NCBI GenBank assembly: GCA_020629455.1
Contig: JAHDDH010000003.1
Location: 1-64,000 of the forward strand
Source of the DNA: Cytophagales bacterium
GTDB lineage: Bacteria > Bacteroidota > Bacteroidia > Cytophagales > Amoebophilaceae
Length of the DNA stretch: 64,000 nucleotides
Reading direction: 5' to 3'
Shown here: piece after piece, positions 17,372 through 25,456 of the stretch
Layout: the number at the start of each line of letters is the position of its first letter
How positions within the stretch are numbered: the stretch's first letter is position 1
Position numbers and translations under genes: made by a program
Notes under the pieces: generated by a model
Told to the model about the DNA's origin: nothing
The model's database searches: none
Seen by the model: the letters and a program-made list of their open reading frames with translations, nothing else

Positions 17372-18574
17372 CTAGATATAATTTTTTTGCATAGCCTCTA
17401 TGCCTACAAGCGTTTTTTTTTCTACATATTTCAATAATGCACCACCTCCAGTAGAAAGTGGAGGTACAGCGTATGGAGAAAGGTCTATCTGGCGAAAGAC
17501 AGCATCGGTATCTCCCCCACCAACAAGAATCATTTTTTTTTTATCCGCAGCACTCCTTGCAATAGTTTTTGCTATTGTTTGCGTACCAAAACTAAAACTA
17601 GGAATTTCGCAAATACCCATGGGGCCATTCCATAATATAGTTTGAGATTGATTTAATACAACATTGAACTGCTGAATAGCTTTAGGGCCTATATCTACCC
17701 CTGACCAATTTTCTGGTATATGTTTACTAGATACTACACAAGTTTCTGCTAGTGGATCTATTTTACGAACAACCAGTGAATCTTCTGGCAATTGAATATT
17801 TACTTTCTTTTTTTCTGCTTTTTCCAAAAAAAGCTTCACTTGGTTTGTATATTTTTTTTCTACCAATGAATTACCTACTGCCCCTCCTAAAGCATAAAAA
17901 AAAGTATACGCCATAGCACCACCAATCAAAAAATTATCAACACTATCTAGCAAACAGTCAAGCAGCAATAACTTATCTGATACTTTTGCCCCTCCTATGA
18001 CTGCAGTAACAGGAGCCTTGTTATGATATAATATTTTGTCAATAATAGCAATTTCTTTTTCTACCAAATAACCCAACATTTTGAACTGAAAATATTGTGG
18101 CAATTGTACGATAGAGCTATCAGCACGATGCATAACACCAAATGCATCATTCACAAATACATCGCCTAAACGGGATAACGCTTGAGCAAAATACTTTTCT
18201 TGATTTTGCTCACCAATATGAAAACGAACGTTTTCCATCAATAATATTTGACCTGGCAATAATTTTTGTACTCTTGCTTCTGCAAGAGGCCCAATACAAT
18301 TTTCTGAAAAAATAATTTCTTGCCCCAATACCTGTGACAAGGCAGGAACAATATGTTTTAAAGAATATTTTGATGTATACACTCCTCGAGGCCTTCCAAA
18401 ATGGGATAGCAAAACTATTGACCCTTTGTCTTGTAAAATTTTTCGGACAGTAGGCAGGATAGCTTGCATACGATGCGTATCGACTACACGTCCATGGTCA
18501 TCTAAGGGAACATTAAGATCTACTCTTAAAAGTACTTTTTTGTTTGCGAAATTAAATTCTTGAATTTTATACAC
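17372..18574 (-). CDS. pgk: phosphoglycerate kinase
   Basis: Transfers phosphate from 1,3-bisphosphoglycerate to ADP in glycolysis. 400 residues, full length. Motifs: KVLLRVDLNVPLDDHGRVVD (substrate site), LLSHFGRPRG, MENVRFHIGE, NDAFGVMHRADSS, AVIGGAKVSDK and the nucleotide loop ILVGGGDTDAV followed by STGGGALLKYVE. The start is a GTG (bases 18572-18574). It lies directly upstream of rplC, where rpsJ would be expected. Confidence 0.97.
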   Translation of the reverse strand: MYKIQEFNFANKKVLLRVDLNVPLDDHGRVVDTHRMQAILPTVRKILQDKGSIVLLSHFGRPRGVYTSKYSLKHIVPALSQVLGQEIIFSENCIGPLAEARVQKLLPGQILLMENVRFHIGEQNQEKYFAQALSRLGDVFVNDAFGVMHRADSSIVQLPQYFQFKMLGYLVEKEIAIIDKILYHNKAPVTAVIGGAKVSDKLLLLDCLLDSVDNFLIGGAMAYTFFYALGGAVGNSLVEKKYTNQVKLFLEKAEKKKVNIQLPEDSLVVRKIDPLAETCVVSSKHIPENWSGVDIGPKAIQQFNVVLNQSQTILWNGPMGICEIPSFSFGTQTIAKTIARSAADKKKMILVGGGDTDAVFRQIDLSPYAVPPLSTGGGALLKYVEKKTLVGIEAMQKNYI

Positions 18575-18631
18575 AGAAATTTTTCAAATATTCTATTTGA
18601 TTGAAAATTATGCTTCAGGATGTTATATCAC

Positions 18632-19510
18632 CTATTTTTTTTCGTAAAAAAACAAGCTGCCTTTTTTTATTTTTTTTTTTACATCATCTTCTGAAATATC
18701 TGTGATTGTTTTATCATTACAGTCATACCATTGATTATTTTTTTTCACACAAGCAGTATAATGACCCGAATTGAAACTGGACCCATGATGTATAATAACG
18801 GATTTTAATGTGTAAACAGCAGAGGCAGTGGACTTTATAATAAAACAAGTATCCGGAATAGTAAGTTCAAAAGGCACATTGATATCTTGTGTGTCTTTTT
18901 TACCAGCTTTATAACGGGTCAAACTGACGGGTAGTAAAGTGGTTTTGAAACTATGAATTAAATTATCTGTTTTAAATTCATCCTTGATCATATCACCTAT
19001 GTCATGGCCATTTATATGTTTTGCAGAATATATATTTGCAAAATTATGACCACTAATCTTATTATTTTCCTGAATTTCCATCAACTCACTATCTTTAGAT
19101 CCTAATGCCTTAAAAAAAAATGTCAATAGCTCTTGACTACAATGCTGTTTGCCAATGGTAAATTCATTTTTTTTTGCGTGTATAGCCTTTTGTAGATCTT
19201 TAACCTCATTTTCTGTAATTATTTGTCCTTGATGGAGCTTTTCAATCAATAAAACACCTGCTTTGGCTAATTTTTCACAAGCGCCTTTATGGTTGAAAAA
19301 CAGATTGCGTAACGTTGCATGATTGGCTACACTTTGCATGACAGCTGCTAAATAGCATGTATTGCCTACATTGGGTATACCAACAGGGGCCATTTCTTGT
19401 ATTATTTGACCTTTGTTTATTTGACCTTTGTTTTTATCTGTAGATTTATTTTTTTTACAGCCAAAAAAAAAAATCGTGAAGAAAAAAAAATAAACTATGT
19501 TGTGCGGCAT
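18632..19510 (-). CDS. ubiquitin-specific protease (peptidase C19) with lipoprotein signal
   Basis: 292 residues. The first 18 (MPHNIVYFFFFTIFFFGC) form a signal peptide with a cysteine at a lipobox-like site, followed by a Lys/Asn/Gln linker with a tandem NKGQI repeat. The catalytic domain starts at about residue 44: GIPNVGNTCYLAAVMQSV is the Cys box of USP enzymes (nucleophile Cys52), and NSGHYTACVKK with NQWYDCND is the His box (His250, candidate Asn/Asp 265-266). USPs cut ubiquitin from proteins in eukaryotes; bacteria have no ubiquitin, so the likely substrate is host ubiquitin conjugates, which is inference. Such enzymes are known from Amoebophilus and Cardinium. At about 245 residues the domain is compact. 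Whether it is active and reaches the host cannot be told from sequence. Confidence 0.85.
   Translation of the reverse strand: MPHNIVYFFFFTIFFFGCKKNKSTDKNKGQINKGQIIQEMAPVGIPNVGNTCYLAAVMQSVANHATLRNLFFNHKGACEKLAKAGVLLIEKLHQGQIITENEVKDLQKAIHAKKNEFTIGKQHCSQELLTFFFKALGSKDSELMEIQENNKISGHNFANIYSAKHINGHDIGDMIKDEFKTDNLIHSFKTTLLPVSLTRYKAGKKDTQDINVPFELTIPDTCFIIKSTASAVYTLKSVIIHHGSSFNSGHYTACVKKNNQWYDCNDKTITDISEDDVKKKIKKGSLFFYEKK
19404..19433. repeat. tandem 15-bp duplication in the protease linker
   Basis: Two perfect adjacent copies of ATTTGACCTTTGTTT (19404-19418 and 19419-19433). On the minus strand they encode the repeated NKGQI in the linker between the lipobox cysteine and the protease domain. The perfect identity suggests a recent duplication. 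Confidence 0.85.
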
Positions 19511-19538
19511 TTAGATGTTTTTGAAATTTTAAAAAAGA

Positions 19539-19546
19539 CAAAAGTA
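19539..19546 (-). promoter_or_regulatory. candidate -7 box (TACTTTTG) before the ubiquitin protease
   Basis: TACTTTTG on the minus strand fits TAnnTTTG and lies 28 bases before the protease ATG at 19510, in the 118-base divergent region shared with cysS. The nearest upstream TTTG is about 26 bases away, further than the usual 19-21, so support is weak. Confidence 0.3.
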
Positions 19547-19628
19547 AAACAATTATAACACATTTAAGAATCCAAATAATATAATCCTCAACAGAGCAAC
19601 ACAAAAAGACAACCAACTGACTATAGAT

Positions 19629-21119
19629 ATGCACACATTACATCTCTACAACTCATTCTCTAAAAAAAAGGAAACTTTCCAACCCATTCATCCTCCTTAT
19701 GTAAATATGTATGTATGTGGACCTACAGTTTATGGACCTGCACATTTAGGACATGCTAGAAGTGCTATTACTTTTGATATTCTTTTCCGACACCTCCAGC
19801 ATTCAAAATATCAAGTAAAATACATACGCAACATTACAGATGTAGGCCACCTGGAGAACGAAACAGAAGAAGATAAAATAGCACAAGCAGCTAAAAAGTA
19901 CAGTCAAGAGCCTATGGCACTAGCACAACATTTCACCAACAGCTATCGAAAAGATATGCAGGATCTGAATATACTGCCTCCTACTATAGAACCTCAAGCC
20001 AGTGGACATATCACAGAACAAATTGCTATTGTTCAAAATATTATTAAAAAAGGATATGGATATGTTAAAAATGGCTCTGTCTACTTTGACCTTCAAAAAT
20101 ATCACCAAAATTTTCACTATGGTACATTATCTGGAAGAATATTAGAAGATCTTTGGGAAGCAACCCGTTCCCTCAATCACCAAAAAGAAAAAAAAAATGC
20201 CCATGATTTTGCTTTGTGGAAAAAAGCATCTGAAAAACATATCATGCGATGGCCATCTCCCTGGAGCGAAGGCTATCCAGGATGGCATTTAGAGTGTACA
20301 GCTATGAGCAAGAAGTACTTTGGCAGTCATTTTGATATTCATGGAGGAGGTATGGATCTTCTTTTCCCTCACCATGAATGCGAGATAGCGCAGGCAATGT
20401 GTACCGAACAGCAAAACCCTGCAAAATATTGGATACATCACAATATGATTACCGTGAAAAAACAAAAAATGGGCAAATCACTCCAGAACTTCATCACAAT
20501 TCAAGATCTTTTACAACAGCATACGCTACATCCCATGGCCATTCGAATGTTTATTTTACAAGCACACTATAGAAACCCGTTAAATTTTTCTTTACCGGCT
20601 CTACAGGCCGCACAAAAAGCATATTATAAACTATATAATGGCTATCAATACCTCCAAGCCAATCAAGTGACTACACCTACCTATAATAGCAATTCATATA
20701 CCCAAACACTTAAAAAAAAAATAAAAAATATTGAAGAAAAATGCACTTATGCCATCAATGATGACTTAAACACGCCAAAAGTGATCGCATGTTTGTTTGA
20801 TTTATTGAAAATAATTCATGATCTACAAAAACGCATGATTGACTGGCAATCATTAGATCAAGACACGCGTATATGTTTATATAACACTTACACGCATTTT
20901 TTTAAAAAAATACTAGGATTATATGAAGAAGAATACAAAGAAAAAAACACACAATATATGATGTCTATACTATTACCATGCTACATAGAGGCTAAAAAAA
21001 ACAATAACTACGACCTGATAGATCATATAAGAAAAGCCCTCCAAAAGCAAAATATAAGATTAAAAGACCTGAAAAATACAGTTGATTGGCATTATGTAAT
21101 GCTAAACGACAAGATCTAA
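19629..21119 (+). CDS. cysS: cysteinyl-tRNA synthetase
   Basis: Charges tRNA-Cys. 496 residues, class I synthetase. The HIGH motif is PAHLGHARS near residue 38, the KMSKS motif is KMGKSLQNF near residue 280. Zinc ligands can be seen in YVCGPTVYG (Cys), GWHLECTAMS (Cys) and LFPHHECEIA (His/Cys). The C-terminal helical domain is Lys/Asn-rich but present to the end. It is read divergently from the ubiquitin protease. Confidence 0.96.
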   Translation: MHTLHLYNSFSKKKETFQPIHPPYVNMYVCGPTVYGPAHLGHARSAITFDILFRHLQHSKYQVKYIRNITDVGHLENETEEDKIAQAAKKYSQEPMALAQHFTNSYRKDMQDLNILPPTIEPQASGHITEQIAIVQNIIKKGYGYVKNGSVYFDLQKYHQNFHYGTLSGRILEDLWEATRSLNHQKEKKNAHDFALWKKASEKHIMRWPSPWSEGYPGWHLECTAMSKKYFGSHFDIHGGGMDLLFPHHECEIAQAMCTEQQNPAKYWIHHNMITVKKQKMGKSLQNFITIQDLLQQHTLHPMAIRMFILQAHYRNPLNFSLPALQAAQKAYYKLYNGYQYLQANQVTTPTYNSNSYTQTLKKKIKNIEEKCTYAINDDLNTPKVIACLFDLLKIIHDLQKRMIDWQSLDQDTRICLYNTYTHFFKKILGLYEEEYKEKNTQYMMSILLPCYIEAKKNNNYDLIDHIRKALQKQNIRLKDLKNTVDWHYVMLNDKI

Positions 21120-21131
21120 AAACAAAATTTT

Positions 21132-21139
21132 TATCTTTG
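21132..21139 (+). promoter_or_regulatory. candidate -7 box (TATCTTTG) before rpmB
   Basis: TATCTTTG is an exact fit to the Bacteroidetes TAnnTTTG box and lies 23 bases before the rpmB ATG, in the short gap after cysS. No good -33 TTG was found at the right distance. It would give rpmB-rpmG-DUF4295 their own transcript start. Confidence 0.45.
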
Positions 21140-21162
21140 TAGCATTTTAAATATTTTAAAGT

Positions 21163-21420
21163 ATGGCAAAAGTATGTGATATTCTAGGCAAGCAAACCAT
21201 TTTTGGCAACAAGGTTTCGCATGCCAATAACAAAACCAGAAGAAAGTTTTTACCAAATCTTCAAAAAAAGAAAATTTTCATTTCTGAAAAAAATACATGG
21301 ATTGAAGTTAAAATTTCTACAAAAGCCATGAGAATTATCAATAAAAATGGTGTTATGGAAACTCTAAAAAAATATCATAAAATAGGAACCCTTAACAAAA
21401 ATCTGATAAAATCAGTTTAA
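21163..21420 (+). CDS. rpmB: 50S ribosomal protein L28 (bL28)
   Basis: 85 residues: MAKVCDILGKQTIFGNKVSH, NNKTRRKFLPNLQKKKIFI, KISTKAMRIINKNG. These match L28 throughout. It heads the Bacteroidetes trio rpmB-rpmG-DUF4295, spaced about 20 bases apart. Confidence 0.95.
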   Translation: MAKVCDILGKQTIFGNKVSHANNKTRRKFLPNLQKKKIFISEKNTWIEVKISTKAMRIINKNGVMETLKKYHKIGTLNKNLIKSV

Positions 21421-21440
21421 AAATATTAACAATTTAACCA

Positions 21441-21623
21441 ATGGCAAAAAAAGAAAATAGGATACGAATTATTTTAGAGTGTACAGAACACAAAAAAACA
21501 AATCAACCAGGAACTTCAAGATATCATACATCAAAGAATAGAAAGAATACTCCGGATCGCCTTGTCTTGAAAAAATTTAATCCTATTTTGAAAAAAAATA
21601 CCCTTCATAAAGAAATAAAATAA
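21441..21623 (+). CDS. rpmG: 50S ribosomal protein L33 (bL33)
   Basis: 60 residues: [20 protein letters not shown] followed by [25 protein letters not shown] and KNTLHKEIK, the L33 pattern. The paired zinc cysteines are missing (one Cys at 14 only), so it is a zinc-free type. Confidence 0.95.
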   Translation: MAKKENRIRIILECTEHKKTNQPGTSRYHTSKNRKNTPDRLVLKKFNPILKKNTLHKEIK

Positions 21624-21642
21624 CCCTATTATCCAAAAACAT

Positions 21643-21801
21643 ATGGCAAAAAAAGTAATATCTACCATACAAAAAAAAGGAATAAAAAAATTTTCAAAAA
21701 TCATTATCTCTAAAAAAGAAGAGTCATCAAACAACTACAAATTTCAAGAAAAAATAGTCCCTGCAGACGCTGTTGAAGAAATTTTAAAAGAAAATCAATA
21801 A
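21643..21801 (+). CDS. DUF4295 family small protein
   Basis: 52 residues: MAKKVISTIQKKGIKKFSKI, then a YKFQEKIVPADAVEEILKEN ending. This matches my memory of the DUF4295 family, a small basic protein found after rpmG in Bacteroidetes and perhaps ribosome-associated; its function is unknown. It starts 19 bases after rpmG. Too short for simple ORF cut-offs, but start, stop and context all agree. Confidence 0.85.
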   Translation: MAKKVISTIQKKGIKKFSKIIISKKEESSNNYKFQEKIVPADAVEEILKENQ

Positions 21802-21834
21802 GTTTCATGTGAAACATATTATGCTATTATTCAA

Positions 21835-23682
21835 ATGTTTGATAGTTATGATATTATTGTCGTAGGTGGCGGGCATGCAGGATGTGAAGCTGCTGCTGCT
21901 GCTGCGAAATTAGGGAAAAAAGTTTTGCTAATTACCATGAATTTAGCCACTATAGGCCAAATGTCATGCAATCCTGCCATGGGAGGCATAGCCAAAGGAC
22001 AAATTTTAAGAGAAATAGATGCATTAGGAGGTATGTCTGGAATTATAGCTGACCAATCTATGATACAATTTAGAATGCTGAATCTCTCTAAAGGACCCGC
22101 TATGTGGAGCCCCCGAACACAAAATGACCGACTACTTTTTGCTTCATACTGGAAAAAACACCTAGAAAGTATCCAAAATATAAATTTTTGGCAAGAAACT
22201 GTAGGGGAAATATTGATTGAAAATAATCAAGTAATAGGTGTCAAAACACTACGCGGTATTACAATCAAAAGCAAGGCGGTAATATTGACTAATGGAACAT
22301 TTCTCAACGGAATTATTCATATAGGTACACACCAAACAACAGGAGGAAGAAATGGCGAAAACAACTCCAGAGGTATCACAGAACAGCTTAATAGTTTAGG
22401 GTTTAAATCTGGGAGAATGAAAACTGGTACACCACCTAGAATCGATGCCCGCAGTATAGACTATTCAGTAATGGAAGAACAAAAAGGTGATCAAACAATT
22501 ACCGGATTTTCTTTTCAAAAACATACCTCACAACAAATAACTCAACAAAAAAGCTGTTATATCACCTATACTAACACCAAAGTCCATCAACTACTGAAAG
22601 ACAACTTAGCATATTCTCCATTATATAATGGCACTATTCAGAGCACAGGGCCTCGATACTGCCCTTCTATTGAAGATAAAATTATTCGTTTCAAAGATAA
22701 AGAAAGACATCAAATATTTGTAGAACCAGAAGGATGGAATACAATTGAAACCTACATCAATGGATTTTCAACTTCTTTACCAGAAAAAATACAATACCAA
22801 GCACTACACCTTGTACGAGGATTTGAAAATGTAAAATTTTTAAAACCTGGATATGCGATAGAATATGATTATTTTTATCCTACACAATTATACCCATCAC
22901 TAGAAACAAAAAATATTCAACACTTATTTTTCGCAGGACAAATCAATGGTACTACAGGTTACGAAGAAGCCGCATGTCAAGGGCTCATAGCTGGTATCAA
23001 TGCAGTGCAAAAAATCAATCAAATTTCTCCTTTAATTTTATCTAGATCTCAAGCCTATATTGGTGTATTGATAGATGACTTGGTGCACAAAGGTACTGAA
23101 GAACCTTATCGAATGTTTACTTCCAGGGCTGAATTTAGAATGCTTTTAAGACAAGACAATGCCGATTTAAGATTGACAAAAATTGGTTATACCATTGGAT
23201 TAGCAGAAAAATCTAGATTATCAGGAGTAGAAAAAAAATTAAAAGAGACACAATACCTCAAAGAAACACTTAAAAAAACAAAAATAATGATCAATAATGA
23301 AATACCACAAGAAAAAAAAAGCATTCATGATTTACTCAAAAGACCAGGAATGCATCTTGAGCAGTTTAAAACAGGTCAATACAGAGATATAATCAAAAAT
23401 TATACAGAAGAAATATTACAGCAAACAGAAATTCAAATTAAATATGAAGCTTATATCAAAAAAGAATGGACAAGAGCTAAACAATATGATAGCTTAGCAA
23501 AACAAAATATTCCTATCACTATCGATTACGATCAAATAAAAGCATTATCTAATGAGGGCAAAGAAAAACTAAAAAAAATACATCCAAAAACAATCGGACA
23601 AGCAAATAGTATCAGTGGAGTATCAGCTTCTGATATTGCTATTTTAGCCATATATATTAAAAAATTAACCAACCATTCATAA
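21835..23682 (+). CDS. mnmG: tRNA uridine-5-carboxymethylaminomethyl modification enzyme MnmG
   Basis: FAD-dependent enzyme that with MnmE modifies wobble U34 of several tRNAs. 615 residues. The Rossmann loop is VVGGGHAGCEAAAAAAKLG; family motifs include MSCNPAMGGIAKGQ, LRGxxxxxKAVILTNGTFLNG and GTPPRIDARSIDYS, and FAGQINGTTGYEEAACQGLIAG for FAD binding. The C-terminal MnmE-binding helical part ends TIGQANSISGVSASDIAILAIYIKK. mnmE is not in the window. Confidence 0.97.
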   Translation: MFDSYDIIVVGGGHAGCEAAAAAAKLGKKVLLITMNLATIGQMSCNPAMGGIAKGQILREIDALGGMSGIIADQSMIQFRMLNLSKGPAMWSPRTQNDRLLFASYWKKHLESIQNINFWQETVGEILIENNQVIGVKTLRGITIKSKAVILTNGTFLNGIIHIGTHQTTGGRNGENNSRGITEQLNSLGFKSGRMKTGTPPRIDARSIDYSVMEEQKGDQTITGFSFQKHTSQQITQQKSCYITYTNTKVHQLLKDNLAYSPLYNGTIQSTGPRYCPSIEDKIIRFKDKERHQIFVEPEGWNTIETYINGFSTSLPEKIQYQALHLVRGFENVKFLKPGYAIEYDYFYPTQLYPSLETKNIQHLFFAGQINGTTGYEEAACQGLIAGINAVQKINQISPLILSRSQAYIGVLIDDLVHKGTEEPYRMFTSRAEFRMLLRQDNADLRLTKIGYTIGLAEKSRLSGVEKKLKETQYLKETLKKTKIMINNEIPQEKKSIHDLLKRPGMHLEQFKTGQYRDIIKNYTEEILQQTEIQIKYEAYIKKEWTRAKQYDSLAKQNIPITIDYDQIKALSNEGKEKLKKIHPKTIGQANSISGVSASDIAILAIYIKKLTNHS

Positions 23683-23716
23683 AAGAACTTTTTATTCCAA
23701 GTCTCTATATTTTTTC

Positions 23717-24487
23717 ATGCCTAAAGTTGAAAAAAAAATACATATTTTATTCACACAAGAAAAACCTCAAGAAAAATATACCCCTTATCTTCGTCTGGAA
23801 AAAATCACTAACCTACAAATAGATTTTTGTCCTTTTGTCACCTATCAGCCAATCACTTTAGGAGACTTTCAATATGGATTAAGAAAAGCTAAAAATTTTT
23901 CTTCCATCATATTTGTTAATAAAACTACGGTGGACTATTTTTTTTCTTTTTGTAAAAAAAACAAAATAATCATACCGTCAAGTGTAAAAATTTTTTTTAT
24001 CACCTATCAACTATCAACATATGCACAAAAATATATTGACTTTAAAATAAAAAAAAATAAAATTTTAACAGCCGCCTCTTTTTATGATTTTTGTAGCCTA
24101 CTTACATCAGCATACCAAAAAGAAAAATTTTTGATACCAGGTACTAAAGAACACTGTCATAACATCATTAATTTTTTAAAAAATTATGAAATGGCTTACC
24201 AAGAATTTTCAATCTATCATGTAAAACAGAATGATATCACCCATTTACTAATATCAAAATATCAAATCATTGTTTTTTTTAATGAAAAAAGTGTCCACTG
24301 TTTTCAAAAACATTTTTCTAAGTATCCCCCTCAACATATAAAATTTGCTACAGTAGGATACCAAACAGCACAAGCTGTCAAAGAAACTAATCTTCCGTTA
24401 GTGTTACAAATACCCTCTAAAAATAATCCATCATTAGTGGAAGGTATCACTGAGTATTGTAAGGCCTATCGCCAATCATCTGTATAG
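23717..24487 (+). CDS. hemD: uroporphyrinogen-III synthase-like (HemD) protein
   Basis: 256 residues, resembling Bacteroidetes HemD: the N-terminal IHILFTQEKPQEKYTPYLRL, a SSIIFVNKTTVDYFF stretch, FLIPGTKEHCHNIINFLK, IIVFFNEKSVHCFQKHF, and IKFATVGYQTAQAVKETNLP. HemD closes hydroxymethylbilane to uroporphyrinogen III in haem/sirohaem synthesis, but the family is weakly conserved and has no strict catalytic residues. No other haem gene is in the window, so it may be a relic or may have another job. It precedes nuoB by 15 bases, likely one transcript. Confidence 0.75.
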   Translation: MPKVEKKIHILFTQEKPQEKYTPYLRLEKITNLQIDFCPFVTYQPITLGDFQYGLRKAKNFSSIIFVNKTTVDYFFSFCKKNKIIIPSSVKIFFITYQLSTYAQKYIDFKIKKNKILTAASFYDFCSLLTSAYQKEKFLIPGTKEHCHNIINFLKNYEMAYQEFSIYHVKQNDITHLLISKYQIIVFFNEKSVHCFQKHFSKYPPQHIKFATVGYQTAQAVKETNLPLVLQIPSKNNPSLVEGITEYCKAYRQSSV

Positions 24488-24502
24488 TTCTTTATATTTT
24501 TT

Positions 24503-24949
24503 ATGGATACCCCATATATATTGTCTACACAGCTCAAAAATTTATATCACTGGGCACAAGCACACGCTTTATGGGGAATGGGCTTTGGACTGGCTTGCTG
24601 TGCTATTGAAATGATGAGTGCTTATAGCCCTGGTTATGATTTAGACCGATTGGGCATGATTCCTAGAAATTCTCCCAAACAATCAGATGTGATGATTATT
24701 GCTGGTACAGTAACTTTCAAAATGGCGTATAGAATTAAAACATTATATGAACAAATGGCTACACCAAAATATATCATTTCTATGGGTTCTTGTGCCAATT
24801 GTGGAGGTCCTTACTGGGAAAAAGGATATCATGTAGTCAAAGGAATCAGTAAAATTTTACCAGTAGACATCTATGTGCCAGGTTGTCCTCCAAAACCAGA
24901 ATCATTAATAGAGGGCATACAAATGCTAAAAAAAAAAATTAATGTTTAG
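24503..24949 (+). CDS. nuoB: NADH-quinone oxidoreductase subunit B (NuoB), orphan
   Basis: 148 residues, essentially a complete NuoB, the complex I subunit that holds cluster N2. The four ligand cysteines are intact: Cys32-Cys33 in [10 protein letters not shown], Cys96 in [12 protein letters not shown], Cys127 in VPGCPPKPE. The [26 protein letters not shown] region is standard. nuoA, nuoC and nuoD, the normal neighbours, are absent; an A-type Fe-S carrier follows instead. It may be part of a complex I encoded elsewhere, or a remnant still under selection. Confidence 0.9.
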   Translation: MDTPYILSTQLKNLYHWAQAHALWGMGFGLACCAIEMMSAYSPGYDLDRLGMIPRNSPKQSDVMIIAGTVTFKMAYRIKTLYEQMATPKYIISMGSCANCGGPYWEKGYHVVKGISKILPVDIYVPGCPPKPESLIEGIQMLKKKINV

Positions 24950-25067
24950 TATATTTACTTTATTTTTGTCTTTAAAACAATGTATCTACTATTCACCAAA
25001 TAAACATAGATACAACATTGATAATTCTCTATTTAAATTTTCTACTTTATTTTATATACTAAGAAAT

Positions 25068-25391
25068 ATGATTTCTATCACACAACAAGCAAAAGATAAG
25101 CTGATAACAGAAAAAAAAAAAAATCAGCTCTCATCAGCATACTATGTAAGAATATCTGTTGAAGAAGGTGGTTGTGAAGGCATGAAATATGCAATCAAAT
25201 TTGACAAAAACTTACAACAAGACGACACTATAGTACAAGAAAATGATTTATCTATTCTTATCAAAAAAGACCATATACCTTACCTTCAAAATATTCGTTT
25301 AAACTATGCACCTGATCATGAACAAGGATTTTTTTTTGACAATCCCAATGCCAAAAGTACATGTGGATGTGGAAAAAGCTTTTCTATATAA
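25068..25391 (+). CDS. A-type iron-sulfur carrier (IscA/ErpA/SufA family)
   Basis: 107 residues from the ATG at 25068 (MISITQQAKDKLITEKK). The three ligand cysteines of the family are present: Cys36 in VEEGGCEGMKY, and Cys99/Cys101 in STCGCGKSF. A-type carriers pass Fe-S clusters to targets. The open frame extends to 24942, overlapping nuoB, but the extra 42 residues are not family-like, so the internal ATG is the start. Its place behind nuoB, an Fe-S protein, suggests a link, which is inference. Confidence 0.88.
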   Translation: MISITQQAKDKLITEKKKNQLSSAYYVRISVEEGGCEGMKYAIKFDKNLQQDDTIVQENDLSILIKKDHIPYLQNIRLNYAPDHEQGFFFDNPNAKSTCGCGKSFSI

Positions 25392-25456
25392 ATCATTCTC
25401 ATCAAAAACCAACGTCTTATAGGTAAGCCCCCCTACCTTTTGAATATCTTCAAAAA

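Noticed and set aside
19629-21119. cysS as a transferred gene because of its divergent orientation
   Set aside because: Codon use and motifs look like those of the neighbours; orientation alone is no evidence.
24942-25067. 42-residue N-terminal extension of the Fe-S carrier overlapping nuoB
   Set aside because: Family members start close to the MISITQQAKDKL segment; the extension is unlike them and AT-rich intergenic in character.
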